From contig CAZLMW010000025.1 in NCBI GenBank assembly GCA_964560875.1, positions 12,857-76,856 on the forward strand: a DNA stretch of 64,000 nt, given 5' to 3'. Made by a program: the position numbers and the translations under genes. The stretch comes from CAZLMW01 sp964560875. GTDB taxonomy: Bacteria; Myxococcota_A; UBA9042. Positions 36,038 to 43,934 of this stretch are shown one piece after another. The stretch's first letter is position 1. Each line of letters starts with the position of its first letter. The notes under the pieces were generated by a model. The model was given only the letters and a program-made list of their open reading frames with translations, was not told where the DNA came from and searched no databases.

Positions 36038-37090
36038 TTGAAGCTTTCAAGGTTATTGCGGTTTTCTTCGTCGTACGCGGCGGGCCACGAGCTCCGCGGG
36101 GTTGGGTTGAACCTGACTCGGCGGTGCAACCTGTCGTGCAGCTACTGCCGCATTGTCGACAACAGCAAGGCCAAGGCGCGACGCGAACTGTCGGTGGCCC
36201 AGTGGCGCGATGTCATCGATCGGTTTGTGAAGCATAAGCACGCACATTTTATCTTTACCGGCGGAGAACCAACGCTTTTTCGCGGTCTGCCAGATCTCGT
36301 GGACCACGCCTCCAAGCGGGCGCTGACGTCGATGATCTCGCACACGGGGCTGTTGGATGACGCGCTGTTCGACCGACTGCGAAACCTCGACTTCCTGTGC
36401 ATGTCCTTCGATACGATGCGCGGCGCGGCCCGTCCAAACGATGCCGATGGCTTGCAAAAGGACCCAAGCCAGCGCCTCGCCTATCTCGCCGGGAAATGCC
36501 GCGCACACAGCATCGAATTGAGCGCGATCGTCACGGTAACTTCTCGAAACGTAGATGAAATTGTGCCGATCGCCGAGCTCCTCGATAGCCATGGTGTCGC
36601 CGTGCAGATGTCGCTGATTCACTCCGATCCAGGTCACTGGGATTTCCGCAACCACACGCCCGGGCTCGAGTTCCGCACTGCTGAGCAGCACGCCGCACTC
36701 TCTGCGCTCGCCGAGACGCTCATCGGGATGCGCAAACGCGGCGTGAACATCGCCGAATCCGAAGCGTGGCTGCGCGCGATGCCCGAGTACGCCGCCGGAC
36801 GCTTCGAGATCGACTGTCCCGCCGCCGATCCGTTCGTCACCGTGGACTACGACGGCCGCATCAAGGCGTGCCACGACACACCGGCATCGGACGTCAGCGC
36901 GCTGGAGTTCACCGATATCCGCGCGATGCGTCGCGAGGTCCGGACGACGGTCAAGCCCGGCTGCAACTGCTTGTACGACTGCTATTTCGAAGCCCGCCGC
37001 GGCCCGGCAGCCGATCTTCAGCGGTTCGCGCGACGCATTCGCACAACGGCCATGGCGTCGGTCCGAGGGGCATCAAGCGCTTTGGGTTGA
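36038..37090 (+). CDS. radical SAM enzyme with SPASM-like C-terminus
   Basis: A 350-residue radical SAM protein. The [4Fe-4S]/SAM site is Cys30-x3-Cys34-x2-Cys37 (TRRCNLSCSYC), with the FTGGEPTL glycine motif after it. The C-terminus has a second Cys cluster (DCPAADPFVTVDYDGRIKAC and CNCLYDCYFE), suggesting an auxiliary cluster as in SPASM/twitch enzymes. The start is TTG 36038 with GAGG about six bases upstream, and no ATG is nearby. Such enzymes modify peptides or cofactors. No precursor peptide gene is visible next to it. It converges with and slightly overlaps the UbiV-like gene (18 bp), so a shared pathway is only suspected. Confidence 0.85.
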   Translation: MKLSRLLRFSSSYAAGHELRGVGLNLTRRCNLSCSYCRIVDNSKAKARRELSVAQWRDVIDRFVKHKHAHFIFTGGEPTLFRGLPDLVDHASKRALTSMISHTGLLDDALFDRLRNLDFLCMSFDTMRGAARPNDADGLQKDPSQRLAYLAGKCRAHSIELSAIVTVTSRNVDEIVPIAELLDSHGVAVQMSLIHSDPGHWDFRNHTPGLEFRTAEQHAALSALAETLIGMRKRGVNIAESEAWLRAMPEYAAGRFEIDCPAADPFVTVDYDGRIKACHDTPASDVSALEFTDIRAMRREVRTTVKPGCNCLYDCYFEARRGPAADLQRFARRIRTTAMASVRGASSALG

Positions 37091-37858
37091 CGCGATCACG
37101 CGTGCGGCCGCGATGAGCTCTTCTTCGCCGAGTTTCAGGTCAAAGAGCGTGGCGCGCGTGGCACCCGGGATGTCGCCGAGCATGTCGAGCAGGTCGATGC
37201 GGCGCTCCGTGACGAGGGCTCGACCGACCAGGTGCACGAGCTCACTTTCCATCTCGAGGCGTTTGGGGACCGCGCAGGAGAAATCGCATGCGCTCGGCAG
37301 GTCGCCGCAATGCACGCAGAACGTGGAGCAGCTCAGCAGCATGTGTCCGTACGCGATCACGTCGCGGGCGATGTTGGCGTCGGCTTCGAGCAGCGAGCGG
37401 CGCAGAAATCGGGGACGAACGTACGCGACGGGGGCGATGGCCTGCGCGACCTCGGCGGCTGCGGGGTTGGCGATGTCGGCGTGAAGCACGTGCGTCTTTG
37501 CTGGCGCGCTCTCCGCCAAGCGCGCGAGAAACCCGATGTCGCCGCAGATCCACCCGTCGACGTCGTCCTGCAGCGCTTCGCAGAGCCGCCACAAAGCCGC
37601 CCATTCGCCCTGTTTGACGGTCACCGGTAGCTGCAGAAGAAGCGCTCGACCTGCGCCGCGAACGTGGTCGCGCAGTCGTCGCCAACCGCCGCGCGCCGCC
37701 GCGTCGCCAAGCATGTGTTCGAGGCGAAACGTGCACGACGGATCGCCGATAACCACCGTATCGAGCGCGCCGCGGATCGATGCGTCCAGATCAAATCGAT
37801 CGAGTATCGAGCGGGCGCGCCCGTAATCGAAGTTGAGGGCCTGGTAGGTGAGCTTCAC
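37073..37858 (-). CDS. U32-family protein, UbiV-like
   Basis: A 261-residue U32 (collagenase-like) family member starting at GTG 37858. Cys42, Cys177, Cys191 and Cys195 reproduce the spacing of the [4Fe-4S] ligands remembered for E. coli UbiV (39, 180, 193, 197). Two further cysteines, 181 and 184, make an unusually Cys-dense loop, CSTFCVHCGDLPSACDFSC. UbiV works with UbiU in oxygen-independent ubiquinone hydroxylation. It lies 18 bp after the UbiU-like gene on the same strand. No UbiT-like gene is seen, and tRNA-hydroxylating (TrhP) or other U32 roles remain possible. Confidence 0.8.
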   Translation of the reverse strand: MKLTYQALNFDYGRARSILDRFDLDASIRGALDTVVIGDPSCTFRLEHMLGDAAARGGWRRLRDHVRGAGRALLLQLPVTVKQGEWAALWRLCEALQDDVDGWICGDIGFLARLAESAPAKTHVLHADIANPAAAEVAQAIAPVAYVRPRFLRRSLLEADANIARDVIAYGHMLLSCSTFCVHCGDLPSACDFSCAVPKRLEMESELVHLVGRALVTERRIDLLDMLGDIPGATRATLFDLKLGEEELIAAARVIASTQSA

Positions 37859-37876
37859 GCGGACGTCACATTCGCT

Positions 37877-38977
37877 TCAGGGCAACGGCCCACGCCACAT
37901 CGGTACGGGATCCTGGCCACTGCCAACACCGCGCGCGGCCGCCGCTTTCAGCTGGTCGAGCATTGCAGTGCCGCCGCCGGTCTGCAGGCCATTGGCGATC
38001 GTGTCGGCCGCGAACCGCAGCGCGTTTTCGACACCCGGGGATGCATGCTGGTCGCGCGTGTAATCGCCTTCGACGTAGCGTCCGTCGGTCACTTCGAAGC
38101 CGAGAGCCTGGTTGTGCAGCGCCCGCGTCCAGCGCTGCGCGACGGTGTATCGCTCGCCGCGTGTTCGGCACGCCTTGGCGTGGTCGATCGCCTCCCGAAA
38201 AACGGAGGTCACGGCGCGAACGAACGCTTCGGACCGGTGCCGACCCTCGATTTTAAGAACATCGATCCCGTAATGAAGACATAGCGGAAGATAGCGAAGA
38301 ATCGCGTAGTACTTCATAAATATGGGGCGCTCGCCGAAACGCTGGGCCTCGGTGTCTGCGGCCTCGTCCACCGCGCTGGGTGAACCTGGTCCGGGCAAGA
38401 CGCGGACCTTCTGAGCGCAGTGCACGTTGCATGGGCTGCCCGACCAGTGGTCGCCCATGTAGCAAACAGAATCGCGGGCGTTGCACATGTAGCCGTACGC
38501 GAACAGCTCCACTTCCACGCCAGCCTCGGCGATGGCGGCGGCTTCGAGGAGCGTCGTGTCGCGGTCGAGCACGACACGATGGGCGCCGATCGCGGCGAGA
38601 TGGCGGGCTGTCTCGCGGTTTGTGCACTGGCCCTGGACCGAAAATGTGATCCGCAGTCCCGGGTGGTTTTCGGCCGTCCAGCTCAGCAGCCCGGGATCGG
38701 CCACGATGACGCCGGTGATGCCCTGCCCTGCCACGCGATCGATGCGCTCTTTGACGGCGGCAAGCTCCGCCGGCGGGTACGACGAATTGAACGTCAGCAA
38801 CACATCGGCGCGTGTCTTGGCCGCGGAAACCAGCGCGCGAAGCTCATCGAGATCGAGGTTGCGGCACTGGCTGCGTTGATGTGGCAGGTCGGAAAAACCC
38901 ACGTAGACGGAGTCGGCGCCCGCGTCGATGGCGGCAAGCGCGCTCGATAGGGATCCTGCAGGCGCGTTCAAGAGCAT
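37877..38977 (-). CDS. U32-family protein, UbiU-like
   Basis: A 366-residue U32 protein from ATG 38977, which gives the family-typical N-terminus MLLNAPAGSLSSALAAIDAGA. A GTG at 39043 would add 22 unrelated residues. Core motifs: GADSVYVGFS, GVIVADPGLL and LKIEGRHRSEAFV. Cys165, Cys172, Cys187 (or 183) and Cys233 mirror the Fe-S ligand order of E. coli UbiU (169, 176, 193, 232, from memory). Together with the downstream UbiV-like protein it could form a heterodimer that hydroxylates ubiquinone precursors without oxygen, or modifies RNA. It is about 35 residues longer than E. coli UbiU, mainly at the C-terminus. Confidence 0.82.
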   Translation of the reverse strand: MLLNAPAGSLSSALAAIDAGADSVYVGFSDLPHQRSQCRNLDLDELRALVSAAKTRADVLLTFNSSYPPAELAAVKERIDRVAGQGITGVIVADPGLLSWTAENHPGLRITFSVQGQCTNRETARHLAAIGAHRVVLDRDTTLLEAAAIAEAGVEVELFAYGYMCNARDSVCYMGDHWSGSPCNVHCAQKVRVLPGPGSPSAVDEAADTEAQRFGERPIFMKYYAILRYLPLCLHYGIDVLKIEGRHRSEAFVRAVTSVFREAIDHAKACRTRGERYTVAQRWTRALHNQALGFEVTDGRYVEGDYTRDQHASPGVENALRFAADTIANGLQTGGGTAMLDQLKAAAARGVGSGQDPVPMWRGPLP

Positions 38978-39139
38978 GGCAGCGTTGGCCTCGGGGTGTG
39001 GAAGATCGCCCACCGGCCTATACTGCACGTCCGGTTGCCGCACTCAAAGCGCCACCGGCCCGCTCGCCCCACCATTTGAGCCCCGCACGGCGCCGTCCTG
39101 GCCGTGGTCGGTCGCTCGCATCGAACCGGCTTTCCCGCC

Positions 39140-39592
39140 ATGACCGACGTCACACGCGACCGCAACGCTTACCGATTCCACACCGAGGTGCGCGTGCGTC
39201 TCAGCGAGACCGACGCTGTAGGAATCGTCTTCTTCGGCAGCTACTCCACATACATGGACGTCGGTCGGATGGACTACCTGGAAAACCTCGGCCTGACGCG
39301 GCTGGGTGGGGCGGTTCGTGACCTGATCCCGGGCGCTGTGGTGGCGTCGTCGGCGCAATTTCACCGGCCGGCTCGCTACAATGATGTGCTGGAGCTGAAT
39401 GTGCGCGTCTCGCGGCTTGGGACGACCAGCTATACGTTCCACTTTCTCATCGCGAACAAACGCTCGGCGGAGACCGTGGCCACCGGGGCGCTGACGCTTG
39501 TTTGGCTGGACGACGACTTCAAACCGACGTCGCTCCCCGAGGAATTTCGCGACGCGATCGTCGGCTTCGAGGGCACCAACATCGACGCCTGA
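39140..39592 (+). CDS. hotdog-fold acyl-CoA thioesterase (YbgC/4HBT-like)
   Basis: A 150-residue single hotdog domain. ATG 39140 is favoured over an upstream GTG at 39104. The active-site block SETDAVGIVFFGSYSTYMD has the conserved Asp-x-x-Gly and Tyr of the 4-hydroxybenzoyl-CoA thioesterase family. QFHRPARYNDVLELNVRV is the second conserved strand region. Such enzymes hydrolyse short or aromatic acyl-CoA esters in the cytoplasm, and in many Gram-negatives YbgC accompanies the Tol-Pal system, which is not present here. It is convergent with the SDR gene. Confidence 0.85.
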   Translation: MTDVTRDRNAYRFHTEVRVRLSETDAVGIVFFGSYSTYMDVGRMDYLENLGLTRLGGAVRDLIPGAVVASSAQFHRPARYNDVLELNVRVSRLGTTSYTFHFLIANKRSAETVATGALTLVWLDDDFKPTSLPEEFRDAIVGFEGTNIDA

Positions 39593-39598
39593 CGCCGA

Positions 39599-40336
39599 TC
39601 AGAAGCCAATGCGGCGCATCACGAATCGCGGCAGCTGCCGGATCACCAACATCACGAGGCCCCAAATCGGCGGCGCGTAGACGACCGGTGTGCCCTTGTC
39701 GATCGCCTTGAGCACGGTTTTGGCCACGCCCTCGGGTTCTCCCGCGAACGGGGGAGGCTTCAAGCCAGCGGTCATCGATGTCTTCACGAAGCCAGGCCGC
39801 ACAGCGACCGTCACGAGTCCGTCGGCTCGGAATTTGTGGTCGAGGCCGTCGAGATAATGGGTGAGGCCGGCTTTGGTCGCGCCGTACAAGATGACGGGTT
39901 TGCGCGCTCGATCCCCAGCCACAGACGAGAACACGCACAGGGTCCCGCCGCCTCGTGCCAGCAGCCGCTTACGGATGTGCTCGCACAGGACGATCGTGTT
40001 GGTGAAGTTGGCATCGAGTACGTCGCGGGTGCGGTCGGTGTCGTCTTCCAGCGCTTGCTGGGTGCCGAACTGGGCTGCGGTGATGATGGCGCAATCAAAT
40101 GTGCCAAGGGCCTCGTCGGCGGCATCGAGCGCGGGCAAGAAGGTCGCGGGATCGGCGAGATCGCAGGTGCCGATCGCTACCCTTGCGCCGTTGCCGCGCA
40201 CCCGGAGGTCGGCGGCGCTCTTTTCGAGGTCAGCGGCGTTGCGTCCCAGGAGCACGAGATCGTCCCCGCGCTCGGCCATCAAGCGGGCCAACGAACGTCC
40301 CATGCCGCGCGTCGCGCCGAGGATCACTGCTTTCAT
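39599..40336 (-). CDS. short-chain dehydrogenase, DprE2-like partner
   Basis: A 245-residue SDR with the N-terminal NAD(P) site ILGATRGMGRSLARLMAERG, a Ser in VFSSVAGDRARKP and the catalytic pair in YGATKAGL (YxxxK). The C-terminus has a hydrophobic stretch (IWGLVMLVIRQLP), suggesting membrane association. It follows the DprE1-like FAD oxidase by 57 bp on the same strand. In mycobacteria such a pair epimerises decaprenylphosphoryl ribose to arabinose. Similar pairs occur in other bacteria with unproven substrates. The partnership here is inferred from position. Confidence 0.82.
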   Translation of the reverse strand: MKAVILGATRGMGRSLARLMAERGDDLVLLGRNAADLEKSAADLRVRGNGARVAIGTCDLADPATFLPALDAADEALGTFDCAIITAAQFGTQQALEDDTDRTRDVLDANFTNTIVLCEHIRKRLLARGGGTLCVFSSVAGDRARKPVILYGATKAGLTHYLDGLDHKFRADGLVTVAVRPGFVKTSMTAGLKPPPFAGEPEGVAKTVLKAIDKGTPVVYAPPIWGLVMLVIRQLPRFVMRRIGF

Positions 40337-40393
40337 GGTGGGTCTCGATGAGCGTCATGTTCTGTCGCCCCGATGCGGGACGCAGACCGGTCT

Positions 40394-41761
40394 TCAGGTG
40401 GGGTCGCCCAGAAGACGCACACTCTGCGCGCTCCGTATGCGGCGGTCCGGGTCCCACTTGTCGCGCACCGCGGCGAACCTTGGCAAGCGGGGCTCCATGG
40501 CGGCGAGGTGTTCGGGCCGCGTGAAGCGGTCCTTGGCGAGATAAATGCGGCCGCCGGTGGCGATGACGGCTTCGTTGAGCTTGTCGACCAGCGCCTGGGT
40601 GTCGTCGCGGCACGGGATGTCCAGCGCGATCGACGTGCCGGGCCGGGGAAACGACAGGATCCCGTCACCTTCGGGGCCGCAGTCCTTGAGCACGCAGAGA
40701 AAAGACGCGCCGCCCAGGCCGGTGAGCACCTCGAGGAACTGGCGAACAGCGCCGAGGCCAGCGTCGTCGGGGATGACACATTGGAACTGCGTGAAGCCGC
40801 GAGGGCCGTACAGCAGGTTCCAGTGCAGGACGCGATCGAGCGGATACCAAAAGGCTTCCGGGTGCACGATCGCCTTGCGCATGCCGCGGCCGTGCTTGTG
40901 GTAGATGAGCCAGTTGAAGAGCCGCATCGTCAGGCCGTTGAGCAACCACGACGGGGTCTCGAACGGCGCGCGCAGCTGCAAGGGTGGCTTGGGGAAGTGT
41001 TTGGGCGCGATTTCCCTGGCCGCCCACCGACCGCGAAAGAGGATGCCGCGGCCCATGTTCTCGCCGCGTTGCAGGCAGTCGATCCAGCCCATCGTCATCG
41101 GCCAATTGGCGCTCGCATCCTTCAACCCGGCGATGAAGTCGTCGAAGTTGTCGAAACGCTCCGTCTCCTGTTCGACCCACGGGCTGGTCACGCGATGCAT
41201 CCGAAAGCTGACCTCGAGGATATGGCCAGTGAGCCCCATGCCGCCGATCGTGGCGCGAAAGAGCTCGCCTTCCTCATCCCGCGAGCACCAGATCAGGCCG
41301 CCGTTGGGGACGCGGAGCAGCAGGCGTGTCACGTGGGCGCCGAAACAGCCGTTGACGTGGTGATTCTTGCCGTGGACATCCGCCGCGACCATGCCGCCGA
41401 CCGTCACGAACGCGGTGCCGGGCGACACGGGTACGAACCAGTTGCGCGGCAGGAAGATGCGGTTGAGCTCGCGCAGCGAAAGGCCGGCTTCGACGTGGAT
41501 GTCGCCGGTTTGCTCATTGAACGCGAGGATCCGATCGGCAAGGCGTGTGCCGGCGACGTCCAGCGTGCCGACGGGCGGCAAAGACGAGTCGCCGTACGAG
41601 CGACCGAGACCGCGCGTGAGGATCATCCCATCGGTCAACGAGCCGAGGTCTTCGCCAACCAGCTCGCGTCCGGGCCCGAAAATGCGGCCCCAGCCGGCGA
41701 GCTGTGGAACGTCGGTGGATTTGGGCGCCGAGAGCGCGCTGTCGGTAGGAGATGCGCTCAC
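40394..41761 (-). CDS. FAD-linked oxidase, DprE1-like
   Basis: A 455-residue oxidase from GTG 41761. The long open frame before this start is the shadow of the upstream Cys-rich gene. The FAD-binding (PCMH/BBE-type) half has TRGLGRSYGDSSLPP, SPGTAFVTVGGMVAADVHGKN and NGCFGAHV. The C-terminal half has SFPRPGTSIALDIP and GGRIYLAKDRFT, matching DprE1. The residue aligned by eye with mycobacterial DprE1 Cys387, the target of covalent benzothiazinone inhibitors, is Ala here. It probably oxidises a sugar attached to a polyprenyl phosphate, with the downstream SDR reducing it again. Confidence 0.85.
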   Translation of the reverse strand: MSASPTDSALSAPKSTDVPQLAGWGRIFGPGRELVGEDLGSLTDGMILTRGLGRSYGDSSLPPVGTLDVAGTRLADRILAFNEQTGDIHVEAGLSLRELNRIFLPRNWFVPVSPGTAFVTVGGMVAADVHGKNHHVNGCFGAHVTRLLLRVPNGGLIWCSRDEEGELFRATIGGMGLTGHILEVSFRMHRVTSPWVEQETERFDNFDDFIAGLKDASANWPMTMGWIDCLQRGENMGRGILFRGRWAAREIAPKHFPKPPLQLRAPFETPSWLLNGLTMRLFNWLIYHKHGRGMRKAIVHPEAFWYPLDRVLHWNLLYGPRGFTQFQCVIPDDAGLGAVRQFLEVLTGLGGASFLCVLKDCGPEGDGILSFPRPGTSIALDIPCRDDTQALVDKLNEAVIATGGRIYLAKDRFTRPEHLAAMEPRLPRFAAVRDKWDPDRRIRSAQSVRLLGDPT

Positions 41762-41789
41762 AGGTGCACCGGGAAAGGGCTGGGCCGGC

Positions 41790-43298
41790 TCAGCTGCAGA
41801 CGCCGCCGATGTTCTTGCACTTCTTGTCCTTCGAGCACGCGTCGGACTTGGCGCAGTCGGCGTCGGTAAGGACGGTGCAGACCTGGTCTTTGAGCGAGCA
41901 GTGGCCATCTTTCTTGCATCCTTCGGACTGTTCGCAGTCAGACTTGCTGCCCACGATGCACTTTTCGTTGCCCAGCGTGCACCAGCCCTTTTTCTGGCAA
42001 AACGACGACCCTTTGCAGTCCGCGCTGGTCTTGGCGATGCAGGCGCCGTCTTTGGCTCCGCACTCGCCCCAGTCGAAACACGCGATGGAGCTCTTACAAT
42101 CCGCGTCGCCGCCGACCGTGCAGCTGCCGGCTTTAAGCGTGCACTTTCCGTTCTGCACACAGTTCTGGCTCTTCTTGCAGTCCGCGCCGATGACGGCAAC
42201 GCATACGCCCTGCTTTTCGCCGCATTTTCCGTCGAACTTGCAGGTGTCGGATTGCTTGCAGTCGGCCGTGCTTCCGACGCGGCAAACGTTGCCCTTGAGG
42301 GTGCAGAAGCCCGCCGTCTTGCAGAGCTTGGACTTGGCGCAATCCGCGCCGCTGACGGCGACGCACTTGCCGCCGGTGAAGCCGCACAGACCCTCGTTCA
42401 CGCACAGGTCGGACGGCTTGCAGTCCTTGGCGTCTCCCACCACGCACTTGCCGTCTTTGGCGGTGCACTTGCCCTGCGTCGTGCACGCGACCGCGCCCTT
42501 GCAGTCCACGCACTTGCCCTTCTCGGCGATGCATTTGCCGTCGTTCTTGCAGACGTTGGCGCCCTTGCAGTCGGCGTGGGAGAGCACGGCGCACTTGGTG
42601 CCTGAGACCGAACACGCGCCGTAGGACGTGCAGTCATTGCTCTGCTTGCAGTCGGCGTCGTTGCCCGCGATGCACTCACCGCCGGACAGGGTGCACTTGC
42701 CGCTCTCTTTGCAGCCCGATTCTTTCTTGCAGTCGAGCGTTTTGCTGTGCACGCATGAGCCGTTCTTCGCGAAGCACTTTCCGAACGTGTTGCAGTCGCT
42801 CTTGCAGTCCTGGTCGCATTCGATGGATTTCTTGCGGAAGCCGGCTTCGGTCTTGCAGTACTGGTCGCCGCTCGTCGTGCAAACGAGCCCCTCTTTGCAG
42901 TCGTTGCTGTACTCGCAGAGCTGGCATAGACCCTTGCCCGGGCCGGTCGCTTCGCCGTCCTCGCCGCTGGTCGCATCGCCACCGGTCGCGCCGCCATCAG
43001 CTTGGGCCGCAGCTCCGCACAACGTGATCTTCTTGCCGGCGCTGTCGGTCGACGCGACGCATTGTTTGCCGCCGGTGCACGTCTCGATCTTCGTCCAGGT
43101 GCCGCCGGTGCACTTCAACCTCGTGAAACCGACGCACGCTTCGGTGTCTTTGGCCTGGTCGCAGGCGTATCCCGGGTAGATTTTGGCCGGAATGTTCGCC
43201 GTCTCTTCCTCGCCGCCACATCCGACGAGCAAAACGAGCACCGCAGCGCCGAGCCACCCACCAGCCACCGCCGTACGGGATGTCGTGAAGTTGGCCAT
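41790..43298 (-). CDS. lipoprotein built of 27-residue Cys-rich repeats
   Basis: A 502-residue protein with a strong AGGAGG four bases before ATG and a lipobox LLVGC, so lipid-anchored. Residues 30-100 form a Cys-containing domain, then a Gly/Asp/Ala-rich linker follows. From about 165 to the end there are about 13 copies of a unit with the spacing C-x5-C-x5-C-x6-C-x7, usually beginning Asp-Cys-Lys. With 4 Cys per unit the mature protein holds more than 60 cysteines, implying a rod of disulfide-knotted modules on the cell surface. Metal binding is another option. I do not recognise a named family. It lies 28 bp upstream of the DprE1-like gene on the same strand. Confidence 0.82.
   Translation of the reverse strand: MANFTTSRTAVAGGWLGAAVLVLLVGCGGEEETANIPAKIYPGYACDQAKDTEACVGFTRLKCTGGTWTKIETCTGGKQCVASTDSAGKKITLCGAAAQADGGATGGDATSGEDGEATGPGKGLCQLCEYSNDCKEGLVCTTSGDQYCKTEAGFRKKSIECDQDCKSDCNTFGKCFAKNGSCVHSKTLDCKKESGCKESGKCTLSGGECIAGNDADCKQSNDCTSYGACSVSGTKCAVLSHADCKGANVCKNDGKCIAEKGKCVDCKGAVACTTQGKCTAKDGKCVVGDAKDCKPSDLCVNEGLCGFTGGKCVAVSGADCAKSKLCKTAGFCTLKGNVCRVGSTADCKQSDTCKFDGKCGEKQGVCVAVIGADCKKSQNCVQNGKCTLKAGSCTVGGDADCKSSIACFDWGECGAKDGACIAKTSADCKGSSFCQKKGWCTLGNEKCIVGSKSDCEQSEGCKKDGHCSLKDQVCTVLTDADCAKSDACSKDKKCKNIGGVCS
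41793..42815 (-). repeat. about 13 tandem 81-bp coding repeats (27 residues each)
   Basis: On the minus strand the sequence repeats with an 81-base period, marked on the plus strand by recurrent ttgcagtc elements (encoding DCK). Units keep the Cys spacing strictly but vary elsewhere, for example CKQSNDCTSYGAC against CKKSQNCVQNGKC. One unit is short, having lost most of the segment between two cysteines (GKCVDCKG). Confidence 0.8.
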
Positions 43299-43352
43299 GG
43301 CTCCTCCTCGGGCGACAGATGGTGCGTCGCGCGGACCGTTTCCTGCACCACC

Positions 43353-43883
43353 CTACGGAACGCCGACGACGTCGATAGTGGCTTTGTTGCGGCGCAGGGC
43401 TGTCCAGGTCGTGGTCTCGACCTCCAACTCGCTGGTCTCGGGCAGCAATCCAGCGCGCAGCAGCCACCGATCCGATGGCAGGCCGCCCTTGGTGAGTTCA
43501 CCGACCCGGCGGTTCAACTCCGCGGTGATGAAAAGCCGCAATCTGGGCAGCCACTTGGAGACGTCGCGTTCGATCGGAAAGACGTCCACGAAGATGACGT
43601 TCGGCTCGTCTTCGCCGGCCCATGGCACGTCGTTGGCGCTGGGCACGCGATGAGCCTGTGGGTGGAAGTGAACCTGCACGAGCTGGCGATATTCAGAGCC
43701 GGCGTCCGCCCCGCTGACCACGCTGTCATGCGGTCGCGCATTGACGGGCGTGTCGGCGAAATGCACCGCGAGATGGACGCGTGCGCCGCCTTGCTCGCCG
43801 ACCGCTGTTTCGAGGTCGCTGTACTTGAGCGGGTGATGAACGGTGCGAGGCGATCGGCCTCGGGTGACGTGTTTGATGATCAT
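43353..43883 (-). CDS. uncharacterised 176-residue protein
   Basis: An open frame with coding-like composition and no competing frame on either strand. The protein has no signal peptide or membrane segment. A His-rich stretch (QVHFHPQAHRVP) is followed by an acidic strand NVIFVDVFPIE. The C-terminal half is basic and helical (WLPRLRLFITAELNRRVGEL) and ends in beta-like segments. I do not recognise a family. It sits between the Cys-repeat lipoprotein and the spermidine-synthase-like gene on the same strand, with gaps of about 50 bp each, so co-expression is possible. No ribosome-binding site decides the start. Confidence 0.55.
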   Translation of the reverse strand: MIIKHVTRGRSPRTVHHPLKYSDLETAVGEQGGARVHLAVHFADTPVNARPHDSVVSGADAGSEYRQLVQVHFHPQAHRVPSANDVPWAGEDEPNVIFVDVFPIERDVSKWLPRLRLFITAELNRRVGELTKGGLPSDRWLLRAGLLPETSELEVETTTWTALRRNKATIDVVGVP

Positions 43884-43934
43884 GGGCCGATGGTATCCGA
43901 CCGCCCCGATCCCGCCAACTGGGGCGCCATGGGC

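Noticed and set aside
41762..42199. N-terminal 146-residue extension of the DprE1-like frame
   Set aside because: It is Arg/Ala/Ser/Pro-rich and is an out-of-frame reading of the Cys-repeat gene. GTG 41761 begins the conserved protein.
41793..42815. Possible CRISPR array suggested by the 81-bp period
   Set aside because: The repeats are in frame, encode a fixed Cys pattern and have no identical repeat/unique spacer structure.
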